A DNA stretch of 64,000 nt from Mesobacillus foraminis (GTDB taxonomy: Bacteria > Bacillota > Bacilli > Bacillales > Cytobacillaceae). Below the pieces are notes generated by a model. The model worked only from the letters and a program-made list of their open reading frames with translations. It was not told where the DNA came from and made no database searches. Of this stretch, positions 37,269 through 47,552 are shown one piece after another; within the stretch, counting starts at the first letter, position 1; each line of letters starts with the position of its first letter. The stretch is from contig NZ_SLVV01000002.1 of assembly GCF_004340465.1 (NCBI RefSeq), forward strand, positions 186,001 to 250,000, given 5' to 3'. Both the position numbers and the translations under genes were made by a program.

Positions 37269-37765
37269 TCCTATCTATTGTTATATAATTCTAATATATC
37301 TGAATAATACAACAATAAACAAATGCTATTTAGCTCATTTTTTTGGAGTGATCTTCCAATAATAAGGCGTATTTGGCTCGCCCAACTTGGGTCCTTATCA
37401 TCTTGTACCTATTTCGTAACAAGAAAAATTGTTCAAGGGGTTATAAATTGTTTTTTTAAAGGGCTTTTCACTGAGGTAAATAGTCCTGTTTTATATAAAA
37501 GATCAAAAAACATTGACAATGCCGGTGTCGCTTCACAATGCTAACCCTTAGATTATTAGGAACAGACAAAAACCACCAAAATCCTCCGTTTTCCCCAATG
37601 TTGCAGACCCTTCTATTAACGGTCAATTTTACTAGATTCCATTAGTAAAGATTATATTCCCATAGAAGAACACCTAACACTTTTTGAACGCCACCTTGGA
37701 AGTTTCCTAAAAAGGTAGAATTATAAACTGAACAATAATTTTGTTATGTAAACCAAATAAAAAAA

Positions 37766-37784
37766 AGCCCTTTCTAAAAGAGCT
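37766..37784 (-). terminator. Rho-independent terminator
   Basis: On the minus strand AGCTCTTT pairs with AAAGGGCT (one G-T) and eight T follow. It overlaps the end of the 160-residue protein gene. Confidence 0.75.
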
Positions 37785-37785
37785 T

Positions 37786-38268
37786 TTAATCACAAGATAT
37801 TACCTCTCGAGGAGTTGAAATATGAATTTCCACCCAGCGTATGACATTATTTAACCACTTTTTCTCGAAATACTTAACTTGAAAGCTATAAAATTCACTT
37901 AACCTTAAATTCTCCATTCCTTCGAGCCGATCAATCATTTCCTCAATCCGTGAAATCTCATCCACTGTTGCTAATACATTCGTCTTTTTACGGGAGAGAA
38001 CAATGGTGACCCATCCCTTATGAAGCTGTTTCGTATGTATTCCTTTTTTAGCTATGATATTTAACTTTCTGTTTACTTCACCCAGGAAAACGCCATCCAC
38101 TGTTTTATACGTTTGAACCGTTTGTCCTATAGCGGACCTGTATGTATCTTTTGTTTCCTTGATTTCGGCTACCTTGTGATTTACCGATTGAAGAATGGCC
38201 TCTTTCAAACCGGATTCTTTGATCTGTAACATAAATTTCTTCATTTTCTTTTCTTCTTGCAACAACAT
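37786..38268 (-). CDS. Protein of unknown function
   Basis: The product is 160 residues with GGAGG seven bases before the ATG. The first part is basic and helical (KKFMLQIKESGLKEAIL). The middle is beta-rich with TVQTYKTVDGVFLGE, and the end is amphipathic (EFYSFQVKYFEKKWLNNV). There is no signal peptide, membrane span or recognised domain. The 37269-37765 stretch upstream of the M6 gene, beyond its terminator, holds nothing recognisable. Confidence 0.6.
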   Translation of the reverse strand: MLLQEEKKMKKFMLQIKESGLKEAILQSVNHKVAEIKETKDTYRSAIGQTVQTYKTVDGVFLGEVNRKLNIIAKKGIHTKQLHKGWVTIVLSRKKTNVLATVDEISRIEEMIDRLEGMENLRLSEFYSFQVKYFEKKWLNNVIRWVEIHISTPREVISCD

Positions 38269-38405
38269 ATGAATGCCTCCAAAAATTACTGTCCCATATA
38301 CTATACGCCTATTTTAGCATTTTTGTTAGGGTTGAAATAAGCTTGCTAAACTGTTAGGAAAACCTAATATTATTAAATTAATAATATTTTTGTATTTTAA
38401 ATATA

Positions 38406-38433
38406 TTGAAAATTGTTATTTTGAGAGTATAAT
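38406..38433 (+). promoter_or_regulatory. SigA-type promoter of the BASS symporter gene
   Basis: TTGAAA (38406-38411) and TATAAT (38428-38433) are separated by 16 bases, 31 bases before the start codon. Confidence 0.65.
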
Positions 38434-38464
38434 GAAAATTAGTTTTTTAAGGAGGATTTTAAAA

Positions 38465-39436
38465 ATGAGGATTTTAGAAAAAGCAAGTGCATTTGCAGGA
38501 AACACCTTTGCCTACTGGGTTCTGTTGTTTGCTGGCCTGGCCTTGTTAGTTCCAGGCGGGTTTACGTGGATTGGGCCGCACATCTCCCTTTTGCTGGGAA
38601 TTATTATGTTTGGCATGGGAATGACATTATCTCTTGATGATTTCAAGGAAGTTTTTAGCCATCCTAAAAAAGTGTTTATTGGGGTATTTGCCCAATACCT
38701 TATCATGCCGCTGCTGGCCTATTTACTGGCTGTCGCCCTTAAATTGCCTGATGAGGTTGCCGTAGGCGTCATCCTCGTTGGTTCCTGTCCTGGAGGAACT
38801 TCTTCCAATGTTATGACCTTTCTTGCGAAAGGAAATACTGCTTTATCAGTAGCGGTTACATCCGTTTCGACTTTGCTCGCACCATTGTTAACCCCGGCGA
38901 TTACCTTGCTATTAGCCAGCCAATGGCTTCCAGTATCAGCAAGCTCCATGTTCATTTCTGTAGTAAAAATCGTCCTAATTCCAATTATTCTTGGGTTAGT
39001 AGCAAAAGCGTTGTTCCGCAAACAAGTTGAGAAAAGTGTTAAGGCCCTTCCGTTGGTATCGGTTATTGGAATTGTTGCCATTGTGGCTGCTGTTGTCAGC
39101 GGCAGCAAAGAAAAAATACTTGAAAGTGGCCTGCTTATCCTGGCTGTTGTGATTTTACATAATGCACTGGGCTATATGCTTGGGTTCTTTGCCTCAAAAC
39201 TTTTGAAAATGGATTACCATGATTCCAAAGCTATATCAATAGAAGTTGGCATGCAAAACTCAGGTCTTGCAACTGCACTGGCAACAGCACACTTCTCACC
39301 GCTTGCGGCTGTGCCCGGAGCCATCTTCTCCGTTTGGCATAATGTATCGGGATCCCTTTTAGCTAATTATTGGGGGAAAAAGGCCAGAAAAGAAAATAAT
39401 GAGCCGGTTTCAAACCCAGAAGCCCCAAGCATATAA
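38465..39436 (+). CDS. yocS: Bile acid:sodium symporter family (BASS) transporter
   Basis: The product is 323 residues from ATG at 38465, with AAGGAGGA upstream. About ten helices show BASS signatures: [42 protein letters not shown] (the crossover region that binds Na+) and [16 protein letters not shown]. It resembles B. subtilis YocS and the PanS group that can carry pantoate-like carboxylates. It converges on the thiamine operon but is not itself riboswitch-controlled. Confidence 0.85.
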   Translation: MRILEKASAFAGNTFAYWVLLFAGLALLVPGGFTWIGPHISLLLGIIMFGMGMTLSLDDFKEVFSHPKKVFIGVFAQYLIMPLLAYLLAVALKLPDEVAVGVILVGSCPGGTSSNVMTFLAKGNTALSVAVTSVSTLLAPLLTPAITLLLASQWLPVSASSMFISVVKIVLIPIILGLVAKALFRKQVEKSVKALPLVSVIGIVAIVAAVVSGSKEKILESGLLILAVVILHNALGYMLGFFASKLLKMDYHDSKAISIEVGMQNSGLATALATAHFSPLAAVPGAIFSVWHNVSGSLLANYWGKKARKENNEPVSNPEAPSI

Positions 39437-39444
39437 CTCCAATA

Positions 39445-39475
39445 AGCCGTCTGCTGAACCGCAGACGGCTTTCTT
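39445..39475 (+). terminator. Rho-independent terminator after the BASS gene
   Basis: AGCCGTCTGC and GCAGACGGCT make a ten-base stem with a six-base loop, followed by TTCTTGTT. Confidence 0.82.
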
Positions 39476-39476
39476 G

Positions 39477-40148
39477 TTATCTATCAGCTGTACTTCTCTC
39501 TTCGATCCCTCTGTAAACAGCTTTAGAGATTTTATCTGCTTCCGCACGTACATCTCCTGCATGTGTAATTGCTGAAATCACAGAAACGCCATCTGCCCCC
39601 GCACAGGTCACAGCATCGGCATTCTTGGCAGTTATGCCCCCGATTCCGACAATCGGAACCTGACAGCCATGGGATCTTAACTCCTGAAGAAAGGCGACTC
39701 CCCTGACTGGTTTGGCATCCACTTTTGTGCTTGTAGGGTAAATGGGTCCTACGCCAAAGTAATCGGCGCCATTTTGGATAGCCTCTTCGGCCTCCGGCAA
39801 GGTATGGACTGATACTCCCAGAAATTTGTTCCCGATTTTGCTCCGTACCTCCGCAGCAGATTCATCTTCCTGTCCGATATGGACGCCGTCTGCATCGACA
39901 TCAAGAGCAAGTTCAATATCATCATTGACTATAAAAGGGATTTGGCTTTCAAGGCATATTTTCCGAAGCTCTTTTGCCAGCTCAAGCTTTTGTTTCCCCT
40001 CCAGTGCTCCTTCACCCTTTTCTCGGTACTGAAAAATGGTAATTCCCCCGTCTATGGCTTCCCGTAAAACCTCTGCCGGATTTTTTTTGCAATTGACACT
40101 GCCCATTATAAAATAAACTTTTAAATACTCTCTTAAATCAACCATCAT
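39477..40148 (-). CDS. thiE: Thiamine-phosphate synthase
   Basis: The product is 223 residues from ATG at 40148. AGGAAAGGG precedes this codon and the length matches the family, whereas a TTG at 40220 would add 24 residues without a ribosome site. The TIM barrel shows [43 protein letters not shown], and [11 protein letters not shown] with VGIGGI (phosphate binding). It joins HMP pyrophosphate and thiazole phosphate to form thiamine phosphate. It is the third gene of the TPP-riboswitch operon. Confidence 0.95.
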   Translation of the reverse strand: MMVDLREYLKVYFIMGSVNCKKNPAEVLREAIDGGITIFQYREKGEGALEGKQKLELAKELRKICLESQIPFIVNDDIELALDVDADGVHIGQEDESAAEVRSKIGNKFLGVSVHTLPEAEEAIQNGADYFGVGPIYPTSTKVDAKPVRGVAFLQELRSHGCQVPIVGIGGITAKNADAVTCAGADGVSVISAITHAGDVRAEADKISKAVYRGIEERSTADR

Positions 40149-40229
40149 TTCTGTTCCCTTTCCTGCTAACGCATCCACAGTTTTATCATCTTCACTGACA
40201 TTGTCTTCTCGCTCGATCAATTTTTCATA

Positions 40230-41039
40230 TCAGACATTCATAAATTTTCTTTTATATGCCCAATGGTTCGTTGGCCCATGGCCGCTGCCAATCGTAAGCT
40301 GGTCTTCTATTGCTGCCTGGATATAGCTTTTGGCTGTCGAAACTGCATCAGGGACAGCCACCCCCTTAGCAAGCTCTGCCGTAATGGCCGCAGAAAATGT
40401 GCAGCCTGTTCCGTGAGTATTTTTTGTCCGGATTCTTTCACTCCGGAATGTTATAAAAACCAGGCCATCATACAGCAAATCGATTGATTCTGACGTATTT
40501 TCATCATGCCCGCCTTTAATAACCACGTTGCTGACACCAAGTTCAAATAGATTCCTCGCTGCCTCTCGTTTCTCCTCTTCGGTTTTAATCCTCATACCGG
40601 TCAGCACCTCAGCCTCCGGGATATTCGGTGTGACAACCATGGCCAATGGGAGCAGCTTGGATTTCAAGGCAGACACAGCCTCCTGCTGGAGCAAGGAAGC
40701 TCCTCCTTTCGCAATCATGACGGGGTCTACCACGACCTTTTCCCATTTATAGCGGGAAATCGTCTCAGATACTGCCGAAATGATCTCAGCGTTAAACAGC
40801 ATTCCTGTTTTCAGTGCCTGTACACCTATATCGTCACCTACAGACTCCATCTGACTTTTCACCATTTGTGGAGTTAAAGGAAATACATCCTGGACTCCTA
40901 GTGTATTCTGGGCTGTCACCGCTGTCAGTGCCGTTGTTCCAAAAACACCCAGCTCCTGAAAGGTTTTAAGATCCGCCTGTATACCGGCACCGCCGCCACT
41001 GTCAGATCCGGCAATAGTCAATGCTTTTTTAATGGACAT
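40230..41039 (-). CDS. thiD: Hydroxymethylpyrimidine/phosphomethylpyrimidine kinase
   Basis: The product is 269 residues. ATG at 41039 overlaps the end of thiM by 11 bases, and the start [23 protein letters not shown] is the family N-terminus. The ribokinase-fold C-terminus carries [15 protein letters not shown] with the catalytic Asp region. It phosphorylates HMP twice. Confidence 0.95.
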   Translation of the reverse strand: MSIKKALTIAGSDSGGGAGIQADLKTFQELGVFGTTALTAVTAQNTLGVQDVFPLTPQMVKSQMESVGDDIGVQALKTGMLFNAEIISAVSETISRYKWEKVVVDPVMIAKGGASLLQQEAVSALKSKLLPLAMVVTPNIPEAEVLTGMRIKTEEEKREAARNLFELGVSNVVIKGGHDENTSESIDLLYDGLVFITFRSERIRTKNTHGTGCTFSAAITAELAKGVAVPDAVSTAKSYIQAAIEDQLTIGSGHGPTNHWAYKRKFMNV

Positions 41040-41844
41040 TTGCAGCACCTCCAAGTGTAATAATTCCACGCTTTTCAACCTCGTATGGTGTAACCAGGGC
41101 AAGCTGGTTCAGCAATTCAATCTGAAAGCTGCCCGGTCCTGCCTCTGAAGTACGTTCAGCAGCTATTTCGGCAGCTACTCCATAATAGGCCAGAGCTGCA
41201 GCTACTGAATGAACAGGATTCTTCTCGACCGCTGTAAAAGCTCCAACAATCGCAGAAAGAAGACAGCCAGCTCCAGTAACCTTTGTAAGTATTGGATGCC
41301 CGTTTTTCACTGTCAGTGTAATAGAACCGTCCGACACAATGTCTTCTTTCCCGGTAATTGCCACAACGGTATGGAACATCCTTGCCGCACTTTTTGCTAA
41401 TTCCAACACGTCACCGCTCCCAGCTGCACCATCTACCCCTTTTATGCTCCAGTTTTGACCCGCTATATTGGCGATTTCTGCTGCATTTCCTCTTATTGCC
41501 GAAATAGTCAATTCCTTTAGCAGTTTTTGAGCAGTACTAGTCCGATAAGGGGTAGCACCTGCCCCGACTGGATCAAGGATGACAGGAACCCCATGTTCAT
41601 TCGCTGCTCTTCCGGCAATTAGCATGGACTCAACAACTTCAGGATTCAACGTTCCGATGTTCAGGACGAGCGCTCCCGCTATTTTTGCCATATCGGCTAC
41701 TTCCTCAGCGGCATAGGCCATTACTGGTGACGCTCCTAAAGCGAGAAGTCCATTGGCAGTAAAGTTTGTAACGACCACATTCGTGATATTATGTATTAAA
41801 GGACTTTCGTTTCTAACTTTTTGTAAAATAACTCCAAGTTCCAT
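41029..41844 (-). CDS. thiM: Hydroxyethylthiazole kinase
   Basis: The product is 271 residues. It has the N-terminus of the family ([28 protein letters not shown]), RGNAAEI, and the ATP/anion-hole loop [16 protein letters not shown]. It salvages the thiazole moiety. First gene of the thiMDE operon, under TPP control, so the operon is dedicated to salvage; no de novo thiC or thiG is nearby. Confidence 0.95.
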   Translation of the reverse strand: MELGVILQKVRNESPLIHNITNVVVTNFTANGLLALGASPVMAYAAEEVADMAKIAGALVLNIGTLNPEVVESMLIAGRAANEHGVPVILDPVGAGATPYRTSTAQKLLKELTISAIRGNAAEIANIAGQNWSIKGVDGAAGSGDVLELAKSAARMFHTVVAITGKEDIVSDGSITLTVKNGHPILTKVTGAGCLLSAIVGAFTAVEKNPVHSVAAALAYYGVAAEIAAERTSEAGPGSFQIELLNQLALVTPYEVEKRGIITLGGAANVH

Positions 41845-41888
41845 TATTTTTTTCCTCCCCTAACCCCGGGATCCCTGAGACGCAAAAA

Positions 41889-41912
41889 AGCCAAATCCCT
41901 ATGGACCTGGCT
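41889..41912 (-). terminator. Expression-platform terminator of the TPP riboswitch
   Basis: On the minus strand AGCCAGGTCC and GGATTTGGCT pair imperfectly and TTTTTTG follows. It lies between the aptamer and thiM, so TPP binding should favour premature termination. Confidence 0.75.
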
Positions 41913-41943
41913 AAAGGAGCAAAAATAAGCAATCTCATTTTTC

Positions 41944-42038
41944 CTACTTTCCTACGCTGGCATGATCCAGTTCAGGTCCAAAGGGTTAGAAAGCAAAAGC
42001 TTTCCTCTCAGCCCAAATGATCGCGGGCACCCCTAGCA
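41944..42038 (-). ncRNA. TPP riboswitch (THI element)
   Basis: Read on the minus strand, all the conserved TPP aptamer parts occur in order: CTAGGGGTGCC, GGGCTGAGAGG, a variable P3 hairpin (AAAGC/GCTTT), ACCCTTTGGACCTGAACTGG and ATCATGCCAGCGTAGG. It precedes thiM by 100 bases and controls the thiMDE operon. Confidence 0.96.
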
Positions 42039-42204
42039 GTGTTTTAAAAATATTCTAATTTCATGATAGCCTTCTGCTGATAGTATGTAAAGAAGATTAA
42101 CTTACACTTAACAGATAAATTAAATCAATCCTGGTTTCGTTTTATATGAATAAATTGAAGGGAATAATACCATAATCCTGTTTCAAGTTAAAGGAAGTGA
42201 GAGA

Positions 42205-43896
42205 ATGCTCCATTTGGATAAAAAGCACGACCCGCGCAGAAACGCTTTTTTAATAGAGAAATTCAGCCATCATAAAGGGAACTTAAAAACAGCAATCCAG
42301 GAGACGGATGAATTGTTTGACAGCCTTTCGAACACGGCAATTTCTGGAGTCATGCATTCAGGTTCTAATATTAATCGATTTCCTTTCCTTTTTAAAAAGC
42401 TGGGACTAGGTCTTGTTCGCTCCATTGCAACAGTTTCCGCGCATACCCCTCTCTCGCCATACAAAACGATTGCCGACAATCGGGAAGAGGTGTATCCGGA
42501 ATGGAAATCTATGCTTGACGATGAATACAAACAGCTTCAAAAAGAGATTCATAGGGAAGTCAACATTCTCGACTGCGGGGCCATAGGCGACGGCCTGACA
42601 GACAACACGGATGCCTTTAAAAAAGCAATCGGCCACGGCCGGGTCAAAGTTATAGTTCCGGAAGGTGTCTTTATCACAAAAGGAATCAGGCTACCTTCCT
42701 GGACCTGCCTTGTTGGAGAAGGCAAAGGGAAATCGACCATTAAGTTAAGCGATTCTGCTCCCAAAGGGATGCGGCTGGTGACAAATTCAAATCATTGGCG
42801 TGGCAATCATCATATCTCAGTTGAGGCTTTAAGTCTGGACTGGAACATCGAGCGTCTGGGGGATGTTCAAAAGACAAGTACGTGGGGGAACCATTCCAGC
42901 TGCCTGACCTATGCAAATGTCACCTGCGGCTGGGTAAAAAATGTGGAAGGAATAAATCCAGGGTTACACTGCTTCGATGTATCCTCCACGTTTTATGATT
43001 ACTCAGGGGATGGCTACAGAGCGCGCGGCGGCAGCCAATACGTCTGGCTTGATCGATTAAATGGCTACGGCTTTGGAGATGACGGCATAACCACCCATCA
43101 TAGTGACAACATCTTCATTTCCAACTGCCATATGAGTGATCCCAGCGGCCGGGCCCACGCGAAAGGGTTCTCCAATTCAAATGGCATAGAAGTTGACGAT
43201 GGCTCAAGAAATGTATGGCTTGTCCATAACTCCACAACAAGGTGCTTTGGCGGGGTTGAAGTGAAGGCGCACCATACTTCATCTGCAGGAAATAACGTAC
43301 AGATTGTCGGGCATCTGTCGGTTAACGACAACCGTTCCTATAATTTTCGCCACATCGGCCATCATAGAGAGGCTGATCCCGACTCAAAAACGGCTTCCAA
43401 TATCCGAGCCACGAAGATTATCTCCATTGATCCTGTCGACACAGAGCTTTACAAAGGTTCAACACCAAGAGCCATGGTTGTTTCCGCATATAAGAATGTT
43501 GTCATTAACCAGTTCACGATCATTGGCGATCAGGAATATGATTATCGCGGTAATCCTGTCGTTGCTGTCCAGTACAAAGCACGGAATATTACCTTGAATT
43601 CAGTTTCCATCCGCGGTTTTCACAGCGCAGGAGCTGATATTAAAATTTTTGGAGGGAAGCAGCATGCTGACCAGATCGCCCTCAGGAACATCTATGTAGA
43701 AGACTCTGCCCAGCATGCGATCGACATAGGCCAGGGAGTCGCAAAAATAGCTGTGGAAAATATCAAGGCATTATCCACTAGTGGAACATATGCCATAAAA
43801 GCTGTTCACCCACCTGCCGAGTTAAAAGGGATCTATACCGAAGGATACAGACTTCCTGCATTTATTAACGGCAAAGAATACCGGACCTTTTCCTAA
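42205..43896 (+). CDS. Right-handed beta-helix protein, pectate-lyase superfamily, no signal peptide
   Basis: The product is 563 residues with GGAAGTGAGAG before the ATG. Residues 1-115 are a helical, basic N-terminal region. From INILDCGAIGDGLTDNTDAFKKAI (about 115-140), the standard opening of the pectate-lyase-3/GH28-like fold, a long parallel beta-helix continues, with a GFGDDGITTHHSDNIFISNC block typical of the active-site face. No signal peptide or cell-wall anchor is present. That is unusual for a pectin enzyme but usual for phage tail-spike-like or intracellular epimerase-type relatives. The function is undetermined. Confidence 0.75.
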   Translation: MLHLDKKHDPRRNAFLIEKFSHHKGNLKTAIQETDELFDSLSNTAISGVMHSGSNINRFPFLFKKLGLGLVRSIATVSAHTPLSPYKTIADNREEVYPEWKSMLDDEYKQLQKEIHREVNILDCGAIGDGLTDNTDAFKKAIGHGRVKVIVPEGVFITKGIRLPSWTCLVGEGKGKSTIKLSDSAPKGMRLVTNSNHWRGNHHISVEALSLDWNIERLGDVQKTSTWGNHSSCLTYANVTCGWVKNVEGINPGLHCFDVSSTFYDYSGDGYRARGGSQYVWLDRLNGYGFGDDGITTHHSDNIFISNCHMSDPSGRAHAKGFSNSNGIEVDDGSRNVWLVHNSTTRCFGGVEVKAHHTSSAGNNVQIVGHLSVNDNRSYNFRHIGHHREADPDSKTASNIRATKIISIDPVDTELYKGSTPRAMVVSAYKNVVINQFTIIGDQEYDYRGNPVVAVQYKARNITLNSVSIRGFHSAGADIKIFGGKQHADQIALRNIYVEDSAQHAIDIGQGVAKIAVENIKALSTSGTYAIKAVHPPAELKGIYTEGYRLPAFINGKEYRTFS

Positions 43897-43918
43897 AGCA
43901 TTTTTCAGCGCATCTACA

Positions 43919-43958
43919 AGAACAGACCCTAGCATGTACATGCAGGGTCTGTTCTTTA
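43919..43958. terminator. Bidirectional terminator
   Basis: AGAACAGACCCT pairs with AGGGTCTGTTCT over a 13-base loop that itself contains CATGTACATG. TTTATT follows on the plus strand. It separates two converging genes. Confidence 0.8.
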
Positions 43959-44765
43959 TTCTGCCGCTGCCGGATGATCCCTCAGCCATCTGATTCCAAA
44001 TTCAACCAGCGAGCGCATGTCAACAATCATCGTTTCTGCCTGCCCCAGCTTCCCTTTAAGTATTGCTCCCGGGTATTCGCTCGCCAGCTCCGGAAATCTG
44101 TCAGAGTCCATGTCCACACAGGCATACGTCTGCCATAGGCGCTCTCCTTCAACCATTATGGCGGCGCCTTGAGGGGACGCTTTCCTGTTCTCCTGTGCAT
44201 ACTCCGCAAAGTGGAGCGCTGTGCACGAATCAAAGCCAACACCAATCAGAACAATTTTTACTTGTTCCTTCATCATTTTTCCTAAAGGTGAGCTTTCCCC
44301 AAACGAATCCTCGAGCGGATGTTCACTCATCCAGTGTTCGGCACGTCTCCCCCAGGCAGTGAATGAATGAGCCGGGTGCATGCTCCTTAAGGTTTTGGGA
44401 TGGCGGTGAAAGCATTCGGCAATTTTGCCCATCCCCCGAAGCGGAGTTAAATGAGGATCAAAGGCTGGCATGTGATCTCGGATCGGCTGGTTCCATTCCT
44501 CAGGAACGGGCGGCATCATCCAATAAGAAGGCTCCGAATTATCAGCAGACTGTGAAGGCATCACAATCGTACCCTCTGATGTGACCATTTCCATTAAAGC
44601 CTCCACAACAGCTTGAGGACCGCCTGCAATCCAGCCCATGGCCTTCATCGAAGCATGAACCATAATGGAATCTCCGGGCTGGACGCCTAGCTGTAACAGT
44701 TGTTTTTTTAACAAGCTTTTCGATTGGAATTTCTGTGTATGTACAACGCTCTGAAATTCTGACAT
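43956..44765 (-). CDS. AAC(3)-type aminoglycoside N-acetyltransferase homologue
   Basis: The product is 269 residues from ATG at 44765, after AAAGGGGGAATATAT. It shows the Antibiotic_NAT pattern: DSIMVHASMKAMGWIAGGPQAV, GTIVMPSQSADNSEPSYW, HPAHSFTAWG and LIGVGFDSCTALHFAEY (GHDS/GFDS loop with the acetyl-CoA region). Such chromosomal copies (YokD-like) exist in many Bacillus species and do not always confer resistance. The real acceptor is unknown. Confidence 0.85.
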   Translation of the reverse strand: MSEFQSVVHTQKFQSKSLLKKQLLQLGVQPGDSIMVHASMKAMGWIAGGPQAVVEALMEMVTSEGTIVMPSQSADNSEPSYWMMPPVPEEWNQPIRDHMPAFDPHLTPLRGMGKIAECFHRHPKTLRSMHPAHSFTAWGRRAEHWMSEHPLEDSFGESSPLGKMMKEQVKIVLIGVGFDSCTALHFAEYAQENRKASPQGAAIMVEGERLWQTYACVDMDSDRFPELASEYPGAILKGKLGQAETMIVDMRSLVEFGIRWLRDHPAAAE

Positions 44766-44924
44766 ATATATTCCCCCTTTTTTCAATATACCACAGGAAG
44801 TTCCTGGGGTTGCCGGCTAAACAGTTGATCAAGGCTGATGAATGTTATTTAACAGGAAAGGAAATATCCTCATGCCCCCTTTCCCCTTGCCTGGAGGCTG
44901 GAATCCAATGAAAATTCTAGATAA

Positions 44925-44947
44925 TTACTAAACAATGGGTTTAGTAA
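44925..44947. promoter_or_regulatory. Inverted repeat upstream of tcyA
   Basis: TTACTAAAC and GTTTAGTAA form perfect nine-base arms around AATGG, 78 bases before the tcyA start codon. It has no T-tract and suits a repressor site better than a terminator. It does not match the CymR consensus I know. Confidence 0.4.
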
Positions 44948-45025
44948 ATCGTTCGTTGGGGACGCTAAAACTGTTCTAATTATATAAGTGGATCGTTAAA
45001 CAGTCCCATGTCAGGAGGAATAAAC

Positions 45026-45868
45026 TTGAGAAAATACAATATCCTTTTAGCATTATTAATGAGCGTTTCTTTACTTATCTCAGGCTGCGGGAACAACGAG
45101 AATAATGAAGCAGGAACAGATAAAGAACAGAACAATACGGGTGACCCCGCCCAGGAAGACGGAGAAAATTTGCTCGCCAAGGTCGAACAAGAAGGTAAAT
45201 TGCTGATTGGAACAGAGGGCACTTACCCGCCTTTTACCTTCCACGGTAACAACGGAAAACTGACAGGCTTCGATGTGGAAGTAGCCGGCGAAGTGGCAAA
45301 ACGGCTGAACGTAAAAGCCGAATTTCTTGAGACTCAATGGGATGCAATGTTTGCCGGGCTGGACGCAAAACGCTTCGATATGGTGGCCAACCAGGTTGGC
45401 ATCCGTCCTGACCGTGAAGAAAAGTATGCTTTCTCTAAGCCTTACATCACATCCACGGCAGTCTTAATTACACATGAAGAAAATAAGGATATCGTAAGCT
45501 TTGAAGATATAAAAGGCAAAAAGGCTGCCCAGTCAATGACCAGCAATTACGCAGATATTGCACGAAACAATGAGGCGACAATTGTGGGCGTCGACGGGTT
45601 TAATCAGGCTATTGAGCTGTTATTGTCCAAACGTGCAGATGTGACCATCAATGATAATATTACCTATTTGGATTTCAAGAAATCAAAGCCAGATGCTGCT
45701 GTCAAAATCGTTGCAAAAAGCGAAGACGCTTCAAGGAGCGGATTTATGTTCAGGCAAGGAAGCGAAGAATTAGTAGATAAAGTAAATGAGGCACTTCAGT
45801 CCATGATAGAAGACGGGACCTACGAAAAAATCTCCCAGAAATGGTTTGGCGAAAATGTACTTGAATAG
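45026..45868 (+). CDS. tcyA: Cystine ABC transporter, substrate-binding lipoprotein
   Basis: The product is 280 residues. TTG at 45026 follows TCAGGAGG at ideal spacing. The lipobox LISGC gives a lipid-anchored protein. The mature part closely follows B. subtilis TcyA in my memory: [52 protein letters not shown] and the end [10 protein letters not shown]. It captures cystine outside the membrane and delivers it to TcyBC. First gene of a three-gene operon. Confidence 0.88.
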   Translation: MRKYNILLALLMSVSLLISGCGNNENNEAGTDKEQNNTGDPAQEDGENLLAKVEQEGKLLIGTEGTYPPFTFHGNNGKLTGFDVEVAGEVAKRLNVKAEFLETQWDAMFAGLDAKRFDMVANQVGIRPDREEKYAFSKPYITSTAVLITHEENKDIVSFEDIKGKKAAQSMTSNYADIARNNEATIVGVDGFNQAIELLLSKRADVTINDNITYLDFKKSKPDAAVKIVAKSEDASRSGFMFRQGSEELVDKVNEALQSMIEDGTYEKISQKWFGENVLE

Positions 45869-46556
45869 TATCTTTGCTGATCCTGACAGAACCGCCCGGC
45901 TAATTGACATAGCCCAAAGTTCCCTTGAGCCTTTGCTGAAGGGGGCTATTTTTTATACAATCCCGCTTACGCTCATTACGTTTGTTTGCGGAATCATCCT
46001 TGCAGTTCTTACGGCTCTGGCAAGAATCTCTCACATCAAGCTTTTGCAAATGATTGCACGCATTTACGTTTCTGCCATCCGGGGAACCCCATTGCTGGTC
46101 CAGCTGTTTATTCTCTTTTACGGACTTCCAACGGTGGGCATTACACTGGACCCATGGCCATCCGCTATTATCGGATTTTCATTGAACATTGGGGCCTATG
46201 CCTCCGAAATAATAAGGGCCTCTATTCTTTCCATTCCTAAGGGACAGTGGGAGGCAGGCTACTCGATAGGGATGTCTTATCGCCAGGCTCTCACGAGAAT
46301 TGTTCTCCCCCAGGCTACCAGAGTATCGATCCCTCCTCTATCCAATACTTTTATAAGCCTGGTCAAGGATACTTCCCTTGCTTCCCTGATCCTTGTGACC
46401 GAAATGTTCAGAAGGGCCCAGGAAATTGCCACAACCAATTATGAGTTCTTGCTCTTATATACAGAGGCTGCCCTGATTTATTGGGTGATCTGCTTTCTTC
46501 TCTCCCTTGTCCAAGGAAGACTGGAGATGCGGTTTGATCGATATGTGTCCAGATAA
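45855..46556 (+). CDS. tcyB: Cystine ABC transporter permease
   Basis: The product is 233 residues from ATG at 45855, overlapping tcyA by 14 bases, so it is translationally coupled. The polar amino-acid permease pattern is present: [19 protein letters not shown] in the first cytoplasmic region and the EAA loop [22 protein letters not shown], which contacts the ATPase. Length agrees with B. subtilis TcyB. Confidence 0.9.
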   Translation: MYLNSIFADPDRTARLIDIAQSSLEPLLKGAIFYTIPLTLITFVCGIILAVLTALARISHIKLLQMIARIYVSAIRGTPLLVQLFILFYGLPTVGITLDPWPSAIIGFSLNIGAYASEIIRASILSIPKGQWEAGYSIGMSYRQALTRIVLPQATRVSIPPLSNTFISLVKDTSLASLILVTEMFRRAQEIATTNYEFLLLYTEAALIYWVICFLLSLVQGRLEMRFDRYVSR

Positions 46557-46584
46557 ACATCCATATCACTAGGAGCTGGTTGAT

Positions 46585-47319
46585 TTGATTTCAATAAAAG
46601 GATTAACAAAATCATTTGATAGCCTTGAAGTGCTGAAAGGAATTGATCTGGAAGTAGGCAAAGGAAAGGTTGTTGTAGTGATTGGCCCTTCAGGTTCTGG
46701 AAAAACAACCTTTCTCAGGTGCGTTAACATCCTGGAGACCCCTACAGACGGCAAAATTTCGATTGGAGAACAAGAAATCGACTTTTCCCGCAAAGTATCC
46801 TCCAGGCAGATTTCTTCATTCAGACGATTAACGGGGATGGTCTTTCAAAGCTATAATCTTTTCCCACATATGACGGCCATTGAAAATGTCATGGAGGGTC
46901 CGGTCACTGTAAAAAAGGAAGCTAAGCAAAAAGCAGCCGAAAAGGCCGAATATTTTCTGTCTAAGGTAGGCCTTGCCGATAAAATGAAGCATTATCCCTT
47001 CCAGCTTTCAGGGGGCCAGCAGCAACGTGTTGGAATTGCCCGAGCCCTGGCCATGGAGCCTCAGGTGATGTTGTTTGATGAGCCTACCTCTGCACTCGAT
47101 CCTGAGCTAGTTGGAGAAGTGCTGAAAGTAATGAAGGATCTTGCCACAGAAGGAATGACAATGATGGTCGTCACGCATGAAATGCGGTTCGCCGAAGAAG
47201 CAGCCGACGAAGTAATCTTTATGGCTGATGGTTTAATCATTGAAAGAGGAAAGCCAGAAGAAATATTCAGCCAGCCTAAAGCAGAACGAACCAGACAGTT
47301 CCTGCGATTAATTCAGTAA
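46585..47319 (+). CDS. tcyC: Cystine ABC transporter ATP-binding protein
   Basis: The product is 244 residues starting with TTG after AGGAG. The Walker A is GPSGSGKTT, the Q-loop lies in [13 protein letters not shown], the signature is [17 protein letters not shown], and the Walker B is [14 protein letters not shown]. It drives uptake through TcyB. The operon lacks any visible riboswitch. Confidence 0.92.
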   Translation: MISIKGLTKSFDSLEVLKGIDLEVGKGKVVVVIGPSGSGKTTFLRCVNILETPTDGKISIGEQEIDFSRKVSSRQISSFRRLTGMVFQSYNLFPHMTAIENVMEGPVTVKKEAKQKAAEKAEYFLSKVGLADKMKHYPFQLSGGQQQRVGIARALAMEPQVMLFDEPTSALDPELVGEVLKVMKDLATEGMTMMVVTHEMRFAEEAADEVIFMADGLIIERGKPEEIFSQPKAERTRQFLRLIQ

Positions 47320-47552
47320 AAAAGAACAACCGCCTACAATGACGGATCCTTTTTTCATTTTATGATTTAAAAAAAATCGTTAACCATAAACAAATTCCTT
47401 ACTGTGTTCAGCCCAGAAAAACAACTCTAAGCAAGAATGATTGATTGCCCAGCAATACGGATGATCTCAGGCACAAATGGAATAAATGAAAATTTCAAAG
47501 CCATTGGTCCCGTTTTAGTCCTTAAATCTCTGCCCTGAAAGAATCCCTTCTC

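Noticed and set aside
43956-44765. Treating the AAC(3) homologue as an acquired resistance gene
   Set aside because: No mobile-element sequence surrounds it, and its setting and codon style match the neighbours, so it looks like a resident chromosomal gene.
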